Assembly: GCA_015501585.1 (NCBI GenBank)
Contig: JADNRY010000050.1
Span: 248,001-312,000, forward strand
DNA length: 64,000 nucleotides
Reading direction: 5' to 3'
Origin: Rhodocollybia butyracea
Taxonomy: Eukaryota; Basidiomycota; Agaricomycetes; Agaricales; Omphalotaceae
Shown: piece after piece, positions 9,883 through 21,207 of the stretch
Numbering within the stretch: position 1 is the stretch's first letter
How the letters are laid out: every line of letters begins with the position of its first letter
Notes under the pieces: generated by a model
Databases searched by the model: none
What the model was told of the DNA's origin: nothing
The model's input: only the letters and a program-made list of their open reading frames with translations
Made by a program: the position numbers and the translations under genes

Positions 9883-11495
9883 TTAGGAGGAGTCCTCCTT
9901 TATAGGTTCAAGAACATGTTCAATGTTCTCAGTATCCGACTCATCGGGGTGTTCCGATGATTGTTCGTCATCTCTATTCCTAGATGAGACATAATAGTTA
10001 GTGAGGGCCGTGTGGTCCTCAATGCATGTGATGGCTCTGACCATCACTTCTAATTTGGCATACTCTGGAACGATCCCCTCATTTGTGAGTTGCCTAATAA
10101 TATTGAAGGGTAATCCTTCAATGAACCGTTTCCGCATTGTTGCATCATCCGGTGTTTGGAGCATCCGTGATGCCCATTGTGTAAGTGAGGAATAATAATC
10201 CCTCACACCCGTATCAGGTGAGTACTCAATAAGGTCAAACTGTCGTGCAGCTTGATGAATGGTTGTTGCTTGGATGCAACGATCAAAGACACCAATAATG
10301 GCGCCTTCAAATGTCCACTTAAGGACAGTGCGGTGTATACCGGCGACTTCGTCATTATACCAGTCAAGGGCTTTGCCCTGTAGAAACATGCCAAGCACGG
10401 CAGTCCATGTAGCATCGTAATCGTCACCACACATGCGGTTGACTACCATCCATTGGAGAAGTGACATTAGCCACCACTCGAAGACATTGACATCCGGAGA
10501 TCCGTCATAGACCTCCGGAGATGGAACTTTAAGAGCTTTACGGCTCTCAATGGGAGGGATAGGATTCCCTACCTTATCTTGAATTTGTTTATGGTACACT
10601 TTGTGTACCTTGTGTTTCCATCGGGAATGACGTTCGTCATCACCTGTTGTTTCTCGCATCTTAGATGCAAGTGAGCGCAGTAGTTTATGCTGCTCATTTT
10701 TAGTAATTTTACCCTTGCGGGTAGCAAATTTGTCTAGCCAAGAGGCATTAGACAACGAGTCAGTATTTGACTCAGTATCACTTGGGTCTGATGATTCATC
10801 TGACCACGGGCTGCGTTTGCGGCCTTTGGGTTTAGCACTCTTGTGCTTCCTCCCCCTTCATGGGATTTTTTGCTAGGCACTTTTGCTCCGGCATTATTGC
10901 TTGGTCCTGGAAAGGACTCAGCGGGTGGAATGTAAAATTGATCCCAGATTTCTCTGGGAGTAGTCAATTTATCAACGGGTATTCTGTTGACATTATATCC
11001 CACCATTTGGTCGGGAAGCCCAGATGGTGCAAATCCGAAATCTCAGAGACTGGTGTTATGTTGGCGTTGAATCGCTATGCGACTCATCCAATCTTTAGCT
11101 ACTCCCAACGGAAGCGGCTGTGGTTGCAACTCTGCCAATACCATTGGTACTGGCATTGAACTTGGCCCTGGCGCATTGCTGGGCAGCAATCTGGGCAGTC
11201 TTATGGTAGTGTGTACTACTGGAGGGGCAACACTTTGTGTCACCGGGGCGATGGGTATGGTAGTAGGAACTACCGGAAGGGTACCACGTTGCAGTCCCAT
11301 ACTGGATTGATTTCCAGTAATGTTCAGTACAACTACCGGAGATGCAATAATATTGGGTACCACTGGCGCCCTTGCAGTAGGTAAGTACATTGTACTTTCC
11401 TTTGGTGGTATCGCTACTACCTGATCAAAGTTATGAGGTAACTTCAGTTCATTGTTAATGTTCATCGCACTTTGCGGTGAGCAAGATTTGGTCAC
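9883..11495 (-). pseudogene. gag of the LTR element (frameshifted)
   Basis: The longest piece (9883-10755, 290 codons, opening at TTG, so not a true start) has the Ty3-type gag core: 'VFEWWLMSLLQWMVVNRM', 'GKALDWYNDEV', 'RCIQATTIHQAARQFDL', 'RKRFIEGLP'. The frame continues upstream as 'KPKGRKRSPWSDESSDPSD', then shifts in a G-run near 10855 into the 10734-11006 frame ('VDKLTTPREIWDQFYIPP'). It shifts again near 11010-11040 into 11043-11495, a Pro/Val-rich segment. No CCHC zinc knuckle follows the capsid region; the protein ends in an acidic tail (EHVLEPIKEDSS). In family terms this is a capsid-like protein that packages element RNA. Confidence 0.75.
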
Positions 11496-11644
11496 CGGTA
11501 ATGGCCTGGGACCTCACAGTGTCAGATACACTGCCTCTGCATTGGGACTCTGTCTCATGTGGGATGTGTAGATGGGTGTCGGTATATCTACTGACACTGG
11601 TGTGTATTCCTGTTGGAATACAGGAACATGACGGGGTGACTTGG

Positions 11645-12136
11645 TCATCCCTTGTGAATACTGTTCGTCCAACAGTGATTGTTGGACTGACAGTGCCTTG
11701 GGCACAGTCTCACGCCATTGGCGTACCGAGTTGTTTGTCTCGGTATGAACAGATGGTGTTGCGTTGTGACGGCAGGCCGTCTTGGTGTGGGTGCAGCAAT
11801 AGTGATTCTATTGCTGTTTCTTGATGAGGGAGATCTTTCTTCATCAGATCGGATGCTAGATGCATCCCATTTCTCAGTTATATTGAGAATACAATTGAGT
11901 ACTTGCATACTCTTGTCGAGTGATGCCGCTACATCTTGTAGCGCAGAAGAAATCTCACTTAAACCCTCTCGGGTTGGCCGTTTCTTACAAATAGTCATAG
12001 ACTGTTCATTAGGTGGACTCTTGTCCTGCCTGTAGTGCCGTCCTTCAGACACACTTACGGAATGAGTCGCTGATGCGACTGAATAAATTGAGTGTGGTGA
12101 CACGTCACCACGAATGGAAGGTGTGCGATCGCACAC
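11645..12136 (-). pseudogene. N-terminal part of the gag-region polyprotein
   Basis: A 163-codon Ser/Thr/Arg-rich ORF (starts MCDRTPSIRGD) between the 5' LTR and the gag core, in the same direction. It contains a helical stretch 'EISSALQDVAASLDKSMQVL', then 'ILNITEKWDASS', which may be a coiled-coil. It is probably the start of the same protein as 9883-11495, separated by frameshifts. No enzymatic motif. Confidence 0.45.
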
Positions 12137-12332
12137 ACTCTGATGACTTCTCTGATTGATTTCGAGAGGTCATGGGGACAGCAAATGATATAGCGAGAAG
12201 GAAAAATGGAGCAGGTTTGTATAGCTTGTGAAGCAAGTTGGAATAATGATTGTTATACTTGGTAGTATAACTGTTTTTAGCTTATAGCTTTGTGTTATTC
12301 ACACAATAGTAATTTTTTGATGTTCAAAAAAG

Positions 12333-12575
12333 TATAACGCACCCTATGGGCAAAGTCCTTAAGAACACCGGTGAACACAACAAATAGGATACTATTGTGT
12401 GTATGACAGTGTAAAAGACTAACTAGACTCTTAAGTAATTGTACGATACTTATAGTAACGGTTTTATTATATAAATAGAAAGATAAGATAGACCGTTTGG
12501 TCTATCGGCGGCGTCTAGGGTGACCGTTTCGCCGGATACAGTCAGTGGTGGTGATGGAGAGGCGGAGGCGTTACA
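12333..12575 (-). repeat. 5' LTR of gag-only element
   Basis: 243-bp partner of 8290-8541. It contains the same CTATCGGCGGCGTCTAGGGT core. The TSD GTATG follows at 12576-12580. Confidence 0.9.
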
Positions 12576-12580
12576 GTATG

Positions 12581-14692
12581 ATTATGTCAAACAAACCCCC
12601 TATTGTGGATTCGAACACCATGATCTTATTGTTTCCTCTACGAGATCACAGAAGAAGTATTGCTCAGTGACAAGCTCATTACTGTTCCAGTGATCTACGA
12701 CGCTGACCTTACTTTTTCAAAAATCAGTCAAGCATTGCAAGAAGTGAAGAGAGGTCTGCCTCTCTACTCCCCCAGTCCCTATTGTTCTCAACTTGCTTGG
12801 CATTCATTCTCTGGTCCACAAGCATTCCACACTCTTATGAAACACTTCAAGTTGCATCCTATAACAGATATTGTCATGCCTCTCCTCTCAAACACTTATC
12901 TGTTCTACCCCCATTGTCCACCACCCTTTCCACCTGTCGTGATTGTCGATATCTCTTTCAGTACTGTGGTTATTCCTTCCAGCAGCTCTTACATTGAAGA
13001 AAAGGCCCTATGAAATGTCCTGATGAACTTTGATCTCCCTGGATTCCATACCTTTGTACGATATCACAACACCTGCGTTAATTTAGCTCACCACCGTTGG
13101 ATCCCAGATTTCAATACATGCATGGAGTATTCATACTCTGTCTGGTCCCACTCTGTTCTCAACACGATCACAGACATTGGTTCTCCACTTGGTCTCTCCA
13201 CAATCCTTGAAGCTCTCATGACTGAAGAGTGCTACTGTGCACTGATCAGATTCGCTTTCAATGGGGTTACACATCAAGGTTGGTCCTCGCGGTTGTGAAG
13301 TATGTTTGCTTTTGTTCTCCTTGTTTCCTTACACCCCGCATCCATTATTTCCTTGCCACTTCCTCCTCTGCCTTCATGTTTTGCTGTTTCATTTTTCTTT
13401 CTTTCCTTTCTTGTTATGAGTCTGGGGTCAGACTCAAAGTACTATCCACTGTAGTAGGGTCTGTCACACCCCTCATCAATGCCTATACCTCTCCCCACTA
13501 TACAACCACATCCCTTTTAATACTTATAATACTTAAATAACGATCCTCTCGTACATACAGTCTGTTTTGCTTCCCCTATTTTGTCTTTCCCATTCTTTCT
13601 GTCCCATATCCGGTCCACCAGCCCGTCGCCAGTGGACTCATCCACCACTGCATTGAGCCTTGCCACCTCTACTTGATGGGCGGGAATTCATCAAGTGGTA
13701 GCCCAATGTGTGGTTAGAGGGCATGCAAGTTTGCCAATTAGGATTAGCTTGACATATCCTACTTTGTCTCCTGTCATGACATCATTTTCTTTTCTTTTTC
13801 ACTTTATAAGGTAGAAGCTTGTAGTAAAAATCTATCTTTTGATCCCCCATCTTAACTCTCTCTGTACAGTCTCTTAAGTGGCTTTTTGCCGTTGTCTCAA
13901 CTCTCCTCTTGCTATCTCCTCATTGATTACGGTGTTCTTGTTAATCAGATCATCAAGATCAATATATCTTGCTTTGACCCGGTTCATTTGGACTCGCCAA
14001 TGCCGCTGACGTGGCTGCTAAAGGTCTGTTTTATCTCTCTTATATCTTTACTGACATGATTGTTCTACATTCATATGGGTGATATGGAATAGGACCTATC
14101 TAGTGGTATAGTATATTTCTTTCCTCGACCAACCTAATTATAGACTATCAATAGTCTAATTACCTCGAGTTCAATACCATACTGTACAGACCTATTTTGA
14201 CCTATTTTATGGGCCATATTCCTACAGCTGTAACCAGATACGGTTACAGTGGAGATCCCTAATAATGAGTGTAGTATGAGTCACTCATCCAAAATGTGGA
14301 ACATTGTGTGTATTTAACAGTGATAGGTAAAGCCCATAACTGGTGAAGCATGTATAAGTAAAACTGAAACTTGTATAAGTGTAAATATGAGTGTCACAGG
14401 GATATAAATAATGTAACCTCACCTGCAGAAGTGATCAAGACAAACAAACGAGAGAGGAAAAATGGTATGTCCCATATTGAGGTAAATAAGTTGAACTGTC
14501 AAGTCATCAACAGGCAATCAGATAAATAAAATAGGAAGGAAAAAAGAATCCTTCCCAGGGAGGGTAAGCCAAACCAAGGAGCAAAACAAATTCCATTTAC
14601 CACAGAAGTAAAATTCAGGCAGCACTCTGTACCCCTAAGTTACTTCCTTCAACAGGAACTTATGGCCATGGGCCAACTTTTGATCCCTAACA
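12581..14692. other. Non-coding or decayed region
   Basis: The start (12581-12690) continues the ORF interrupted by the LTR element. Short plus ORFs follow (12660-13013, 13023-13298, 13229-13540) without recognisable families. 13560-14030 is pyrimidine-rich, with a local inverted repeat (CTACTTGATG / CATCAAGTGGTAG near 13670-13700). Near 14280-14460 the sequence looks like ordinary 3' flank of the ankyrin gene. No further gene is supported. Confidence 0.4.
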
Positions 14693-17600
14693 TCATGTCT
14701 CCACTTGAGTCCTTGAGTACCCCATGGCAGTAGGGTCTGCATTGTGTTGTAGAAGAAGTTGGACAATGTCCTTATTTCTTTCACTCTGAGAAGCTGCATG
14801 GAGTGCATTCCTATACTGCCCCCCTTGTGCATTTACATCTGCCTTGTGCTCAAGGAGAAGCTGGACAATATCCCTGTTTCCAGTAAGGGAAGCTGCCTGG
14901 AGGGCATTCCCATACTGTCCCCCTTGGGCATTTACATCTGCATTGTGTTCAAGAAGAAGGTGAACAATATGCTTGTTTCCACTCAGGGAAGCTGCCTGGA
15001 GTGCTGTCCCATACTGTCCCCCTTGAGCATTCACATCTGCTTTGTTCACCAGAAGAAGCTGGACAATACCCTTATTTCCATTCTGTGAAGCTGCCTGGAG
15101 TGCATTCCCATACCATCCCCCTTGGGCATTTACATCAGCATTGTGCTGAAGAAGAAGCTGAACAGTGGCCTTGCTTCTTTCACTCTGGGAAGCTGCTTGA
15201 AGTGCAGTCCCATACTGCCCCCCTTGGGCATTTACATCAGCTTTGTTCTCCAGAAGAAGCTGTACAATGGCCTTGTTTCCACTCAGGGAAGCTACCTGAA
15301 GTGCATTCCCATACTGTCCACCTTGAGCATTTACATCAGCATTGTGCTTTAGAAGAAGCTGGACAATGGCCTTGTTTCCTTCACCATGAGAAGCTGCCTG
15401 GAGTGCACTCCAATACTGTCCCCCTTGGGCATTTACAGTTGCCTTATGTTCAAGAAGAAGCTGGACAATATCCCTGCTTCCACTCTGGGAAGCTGCCTGG
15501 AGTGCATTCCCAAAATGTCCAACTTGGGCATTTACATCAGCATTGTGCCTTAGAAGAAGCTCAACAATGGCCTTGTTTCTTTCACTTTGGGAAGCTGCCT
15601 GGAGTGCAGTCCCATACTGTCCCCCTTGAGCATTTACATCTGCATTGTGTTCAAGAAGAAGCTGGACAATGTCCCTGTTTCCACTTAGGGAAGCTGCCTG
15701 AAGTGCATTCCCATGCTGTCCCCTTGGGCATTTACATCTGCATTGTGCTCAAGAAGAAGCTGGACAATACCCTTATTTCCAGTCCGGGAAGCTGCCTGGA
15801 GTGCATTCCCATATTGGCCCCCTTGGGTGTTTACATTGGCTTTGTGCTGCAGAAGAAGCTGGACAATGTCCTTGTTTCTTGTACTCTGGGAAGCTGCCTG
15901 GAGTGCAGTCCCATACTTTCCCCCTTGGGCATTTACATCTGCATTGTATTGCAGAAGAAGCTCAACAATATCCTTGTTTCCCCTTGAGCTAGCTCCCTGC
16001 AGTGCATTCCCATACTCTCCACCTTGGGCATTTACATTTGCTTTGTACTCCAAAAGAACCTGGACAATATCCTTGTTGTCTGTACTCATAGCTGCCAGAA
16101 GTGCATTTCCATATGGGCTCCCTTGGACATTTACATCTGCATTGTGCTCTAGAAGAAACTGGACCATTTCCTTGTTTTGATTCCTGATAGCAGCCAGAAG
16201 TGCACTCACATACTCTCCCCCTTGAGCATTGACATCTGCTTTGTGCTCCAGAAGAAGAAGGACAATATCTCTATTTCCCCACCAGGAAGCTGCCTGGAGT
16301 GCACTCCCATACTGACCCCCTTGGGCATTGGTATCTGCTTTGTGCTCCAGAAGAAGTTTGACAATATTTTGGTCCCCCATTAAACAAGCTGCCTGGAGTG
16401 CATCCCCATATTGACCCCCTTGGGCATTCACATCTGCTTTGTGCTCCAGCAGAAGCTTGACAGTATCCTTGTTTCCCCACCAGCATGCTGCCTGGAGTGC
16501 ACTCCCATACTCTCCGCCTTGGGCATTTACATCTGCATTGTGCTCTAAAAGAAGCTGAACAATATCTTTATTTCTTTTGCTGATAGCCGCAAGTAGTGCA
16601 TTCCCATACTTTCCCCCTTGGGCATTTACATCTGCATTGTACTCCAGCAGAAGCTTGACAATATCCTTTTGTCCCCATGAGCAAGCTCCTTGGAGTGCAT
16701 TCCCATACTCACCCCCTGGGGCATTTACATCTGCTTTATGCTCCAGAAGAAGCTCGACAATATCCTTGTTTCCCCACCAGGAAGCTGCCTGTAGTGCATT
16801 CCCATGCAGACCTCCTTGGGCATTTAAATCTGCTTTGTGCTTCAGAAGAAGCTTGACAATGTCCTTGTTTCCCTTTTGGGAAGCTGCCTGGAGTGCATTC
16901 CCATACTGGCCCTGGTGGGCATTTACATATGCATTGTGCTCCAGAAGAAGCTCAACAATATTTGTGTTTCCTTCACTGATAGATGCAAGGAGTGCACTCC
17001 CATACTGGCCGCCTTCAGCATTTACATCTGCATTGTACTCCAGAAGAAGCTGGACAATATTGTTGTTTCCTTTACTGATAGCTGCCTGAAGTGCATTCCC
17101 ATACTTGCCCCCTTGGGCATTTACATCTGCATTGTGCTCCAGAAGAAGCTTGACAATATTGTTGTTTCCCCTCCAGCAAGCTGCCTGAAGTGCATTGCCA
17201 TACTCCCATCTTTGGCATTTACATTTGCATTGTGCTCCAGAAGAAGCTGGACAATTTCCATGTTTCCTACACTGATAGCTGCTAGGAGTGCACTACCATA
17301 CTGTCCCCTTTTGATATTTATATCTACATTGTGTGCCAGAAGAAGCTCAACAATGGCTTTGCTTCCTTTGCTGATAGCTGCCAGAAGTGCATTGTCAAAT
17401 TCTCCCCTTTGGTGTTTAGTATATGCACTTTGTGCTCAAGAAGAAGCTGGACAATACCCCTGCTCCCCTCACTGATAGCTGCCTGGAGTGCATCCCCATA
17501 CTCCCTCTCTTCAGCATTTATGTTTGCATTGTGCTCCAAAAACAGCTGGACAATATCATTGTTTCCTTCCCTGATAGCTGCAAGCAGTGTATTCCTATAC

Positions 17601-18560
17601 TGGCCCTTTTGTGTGTTTACATCACCATCGTGCTCCAAAAAGAAGCTGAACAATGTCCTTGTTCCCTTTACTTATAGCTCCTAAAAGTGTCTTCCTGTAC
17701 AGTCCCCCTTGAGTATTTACATTTGAATTGTGCTCCAGAAGAATCTTGACAATACACTTGTTGCCTACACTGATAGCTGCCTGGAGTGCACTCCAATACT
17801 GGCTCCCCTGGATATTTTCATATGCACTGTGTGCCAGAAGAAGCTCCACAATAGCTGTGTTTCTTTTGCTGATAGCCTCCAGGAGTGCATTACCAGAGTC
17901 TCCCTCTTCACCATTTACATTTGTATTGTGCTCCAAAAGAAGCTGGACAATTTTTCTGTTTCCTTCACTGATAGCTGCCAGGAGGGTGTTCCCATACCAG
18001 CCTCGTTGGGCATTCACATCTGCATTGTGCTCCAAAAGAAGCTGGAGAATATCCTTGTTTCCTCTTTTGGAAGCTGCCTGGAGTGCATTCCCATACAGAA
18101 CCCCTTTGCCATTTATATCTGCATAATGCTCCAGAAGAAGCTGGACAATATCCTTGTTCCCATTGTTGATAGCTGCTAGCAGTGCATTCCCATCCTTGCC
18201 CCCTTGTGCATTTACATCTGCTTTGTGCTCAAGAAGAAGCTGGACAATATCTCTGTTTCCTTTACTGATAGCTCCCTGGAGTGCAGTCCCATACAATCCC
18301 CTTTGGGCATTTATATCTGCTTTGTGCTCCAGAAGAAGTTCAACAATATCTTTATTTCCCCTCTGAGAAGCTACATGGAGTGCATTTTCATATGGGCCCC
18401 CTTGGACATTTACATCTGCATTGTTTTCCAGAAGAAGCTGGACAATATCCTTGTTTCCTTTAATGATAGCTGCCAGGAGTGCACTCCCATGCTTGCCCCT
18501 TGAGCATTTACCTCAGCATTGTAATTCAGAAGAAGCTGGACAATATCCCTGTGTCCTTTC
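14693..18560 (-). repeat. Ankyrin repeat array, about 39 units of 99-102 bp
   Basis: Consensus protein unit: ADVNAQGGQYGNALQAA, then S..GNKDIVQLLLEHN, 33 residues; a few units have 34 because of an extra residue ('SERNKD', 'STRNKD'). Units are very alike at both DNA and protein level. Two flavours alternate in blocks: 'NALQAASx.GN' and 'ALLAAIS.GN'. Because the period is a multiple of three, several plus-strand frames also stay open through the array; these are shadows. Confidence 0.9.
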
Positions 18561-20692
18561 CAGGAAGCTGCCTGAAGTGCATTCCATACTCTTTCCCCTT
18601 GGCCATTTACATCAGCAAGATTTTCCACTAGTAAATGCTTGGCAATGCCTCGCATGTTCAAACTAGCCATGTAATAAAGTTGGCTTTGTATTTTACTTGA
18701 GTCTATAGTCGGATTATAGGTTTCACTGAAAAGATTTTGATTTGGAACATGAATGCTTATCCAATTCACATATGTAAGTTGATTGCTGCCTTTCAACAGT
18801 GATATGGCAAGGTCCTTGGCAGATTTGTGTTCAGGAACTTCATCATCTAGCCTTTTCATATGTGATGGCCAATACTGAGCAGCATATAATCCTAAAGGAT
18901 ATGTCTTCTTAAAGGCATATTTGTTCTTAGGCAACATGCCCTGTTTTGTTAAACTGGAGCAGATAAATAAGACATGTTTGACATATTGTGGAATGGGCCA
19001 AGTCCTCATTTATTTCAAACAGTTTGCCTATATACACTTCAGCATATGTTTGGGTGAGGAACTCTTTCACTGAATTGTGTGCAAGTTGCACCACTTTCTT
19101 CACATCCACAGTTATCAAGGTGGAATCCAAGATCTCATAAGTCCCATTCTCAAGCTCCAATGACCGCATCTCAGGATCAAATCTTGCACTTCTAGGTCTA
19201 CAGCAAGAATATCTGTAACCTGTGCAACTGAGAGTGGTTCAAATGCATAGGTCAACCACATAAGAAGTTTGCCTCCATCATGCATATGTTCACCTTCTTT
19301 CATTCTTGTAATAGCCACGGTGTATGTTTCCATCAGGGTCTTGGGTAGCTTCTTCAGTGCATCCCGGATGCTTTGGGTGTTTTACATCTTTGCAAGACAG
19401 TTACTTGGCAGTCAACCCAACGAAACCTTATGACACTTTCATCAGCTGCAATCAAATTTTGAGTTAGAATTACTTACTGTCCCTGAGCCCCTTCCGTTAA
19501 ATAATCAACTATTTCTGTCAACAGCTCTAGTTTCAGTGCACGATGGCCAAGCTTGTCCTGAAGGTATTTGGTGATATCATCATGAAAAGCATCTTGTGTG
19601 AAATCAAGATGAATACTTTCTGTATCACCATAGCTGACCTCTGCCACATATCGACTGGTTACAGCTATGTGCAGATTTTCTCTTACATGAGCCAGATGCT
19701 TGAAAACATCCATTGGCTCATTACATTCATCCAAGGCATCCAGCACAACATATACTGGGCTTAAGTCTTTAGAAACAAGTGCTAGGGTGGCACTTAGTTC
19801 TGCTATAGTAGGCTCCATAAGGCCCTGTGTGCACTTCGTGTACAGCTCATTAAGGGCAGGATGAATTCCTCCACTCCTGGTAGCCATTTGAAGCAGAAGC
19901 GATTGAAGGAGGCCCCGAGCATTAGTCTTAGTCTGTGAGTTATCACGGTTGTCAAAATAGTAATAGCAGCACAGTAATGCTGGATTGGCCAGCAGTTTTT
20001 GAATGATAGCTGTCCTAAAGAATCACATGAGAAATATGAAAAATAACATCATGCCAATGTTGTATGCATACGAAAGGAATGTTTTGCCTGAGCCAACTAG
20101 ATGCACTATGATTAGAATCAAAATCACTGTGCAAAAGAGTATTACCTTTGCCCTGGATCCATAAGACTCCAGATGTAAGCCTGTCTCCATTTAACAAACT
20201 GGGGATGAGACAATATCCAATCTCCAGTTCCAGGCGTTCTCTTATCACATGCTGCTACAAAATTTGTAGAGGATCAGGTGCTTTTAACCATTTCCGAATG
20301 GCGAATACATCATCAGTATCTTTAATGCAAGTATTACTCAAAAAAATTAACAAGGACAGTCCAGGTGCACTCACTCCAAGTGTGATAGTTGTTATTGATG
20401 ATGGCTGCTGCTTGAAATTGTGAGTTTACAAAAGTAATGTTGGAAGCATTAGCAAACATGCTACCGGAAGCTGTAAGCTGGATTTTACGGAATGAGACAC
20501 GGCATACTTACCTGCCCGGCTATCTGCACCAGCCTGAGGGTTGTTTTGCTGCTCTCTGATTATGACGATTAGCACTGGACTGGTGACTGCAACTGACATT
20601 GAAATCTTACCTCGAATCGATGGACAAATGTTCAGACATGGTGGTACAAAGCAAAGGGAACAGATAGCAGTTTCGAGAGGTTGATCTGACAC
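14693..20692 (-). pseudogene. NACHT-ankyrin STAND protein, many frameshifts
   Basis: An NLR-like signal-transduction NTPase gene with introns. The N-terminus has the motif 'FANASNITFVNSQF' (exon before 20400), a linker 'KRTPGTGDW' and, after splicing, Walker A in 'LWIQGKVGSGKTFLS', then Walker B in 'VYVVLDALDEC' and the canonical 'AQGQFRWVDCQ'. Supported introns: 20511-20471, 20145-20097, 20071-20015, 19477-19427. A winged-helix-like stretch follows ('KKLPKTLMETY', 'LLMWLTYAFEPLSVAQV'), then about 39 ankyrin repeats to a stop at 14693. Frameshifts lie near 20262, 19370, 19190, 18935, 18497, 17640, 17425, 17210 and 15715, mostly single bases and often in short runs. Fungal STAND proteins are thought to act in non-self recognition and programmed cell death; the ankyrins would sense ligands. 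The frames between the breaks are well kept, so decay is recent or some breaks are sequence errors. Confidence 0.8.
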
Positions 20693-21039
20693 GTGTAGAT
20701 CGCACAGTCGTATACCGGCACAAAGTTACCGAAGGTTAGCGCGCGCTACTTATGCAACGCAGATACTGTCTACGATCTCCTACATCGTTGTCGTTGGGCT
20801 CAGCAATTGTTGAACGGTTACTCAAGTGCTCAACCCCATCACCAGTTTCTGTTCTTTTGTTTATTCATTTATTTTTCTTACGGACTCGAGGTAGTATAGT
20901 TTGCTAAAGCCACTTCATATTCACGATCATGGGAACATGGGTGATCTCTTCTTTTTACATTTAATATGTCTGTATATTATTTGGAAAACTTGAATAATTC
21001 ATGAACAATCAGAGTAAACGAAAACAACATGAGATACGA
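20693..21039. other. Upstream region of the NACHT-ankyrin gene
   Basis: No ORF of note. It probably holds the promoter of the minus-strand gene; no clear TATA box was assigned. Confidence 0.35.
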
Positions 21040-21150
21040 GCAACAACGTAATACTCTACGCCAACGGTCCCACAGCCGATATCCTTCAAACGATATACTC
21101 ATACACTTTACTACAACGCGAAGTCCAGCCTTGTCGAACTGTTTCAGCCC
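21040..21150 (+). repeat. 3' flank of F-box copy 2, repeated at 7540-7660
   Basis: Direct-repeat partner of 7540-7660 (shared GGTCCCACAGCCGATATC-like and CGAAGTCCAGC words). It runs directly into the former C-terminal coding region of the F-box gene. Confidence 0.55.
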
Positions 21151-21207
21151 TCATAAGGCTTCGCATCCACTTTCCCGGCAAGTGGAGCTCGACTGATCTC
21201 AGGCATA

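Larger units (their letters stand above)
8290..12575 (-). mobile_element. Gag-only LTR retrotransposon (non-autonomous, Ty3-type gag)
   Basis: Two directly repeated LTRs of about 245-250 bp (8290-8541, 12333-12575) bound 3.8 kb and are flanked by a perfect 5-bp TSD. On the minus strand each LTR starts TGTAAC and ends GCGTTATA. A polypurine tract (GTGGGGGAGGG, 8542-8552) precedes the 3' LTR. The interior encodes a gag-like protein but no protease, reverse transcriptase, RNase H or integrase. The gag frame is shifted at least twice, so it is old or decaying. Mobilisation would need enzymes from another element. Confidence 0.85.

Noticed and set aside
13560..14030. Possible further LTR with a CATCAAGTGGTAG-type segment
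   Set aside because: No second copy, terminal TG..CA pair or target-site duplication could be located.
15001..17684. Long plus-strand ORFs (up to 328 codons) across 15-18 kb
   Set aside because: They are antisense shadows of the 99-bp ankyrin repeat, whose period is a multiple of three. Their sequences are repetitive translations without any domain.
14693..18560. Regular repeats resembling a CRISPR array
   Set aside because: Units are contiguous 99-bp coding repeats with no unique spacers, and the organism is a eukaryote.
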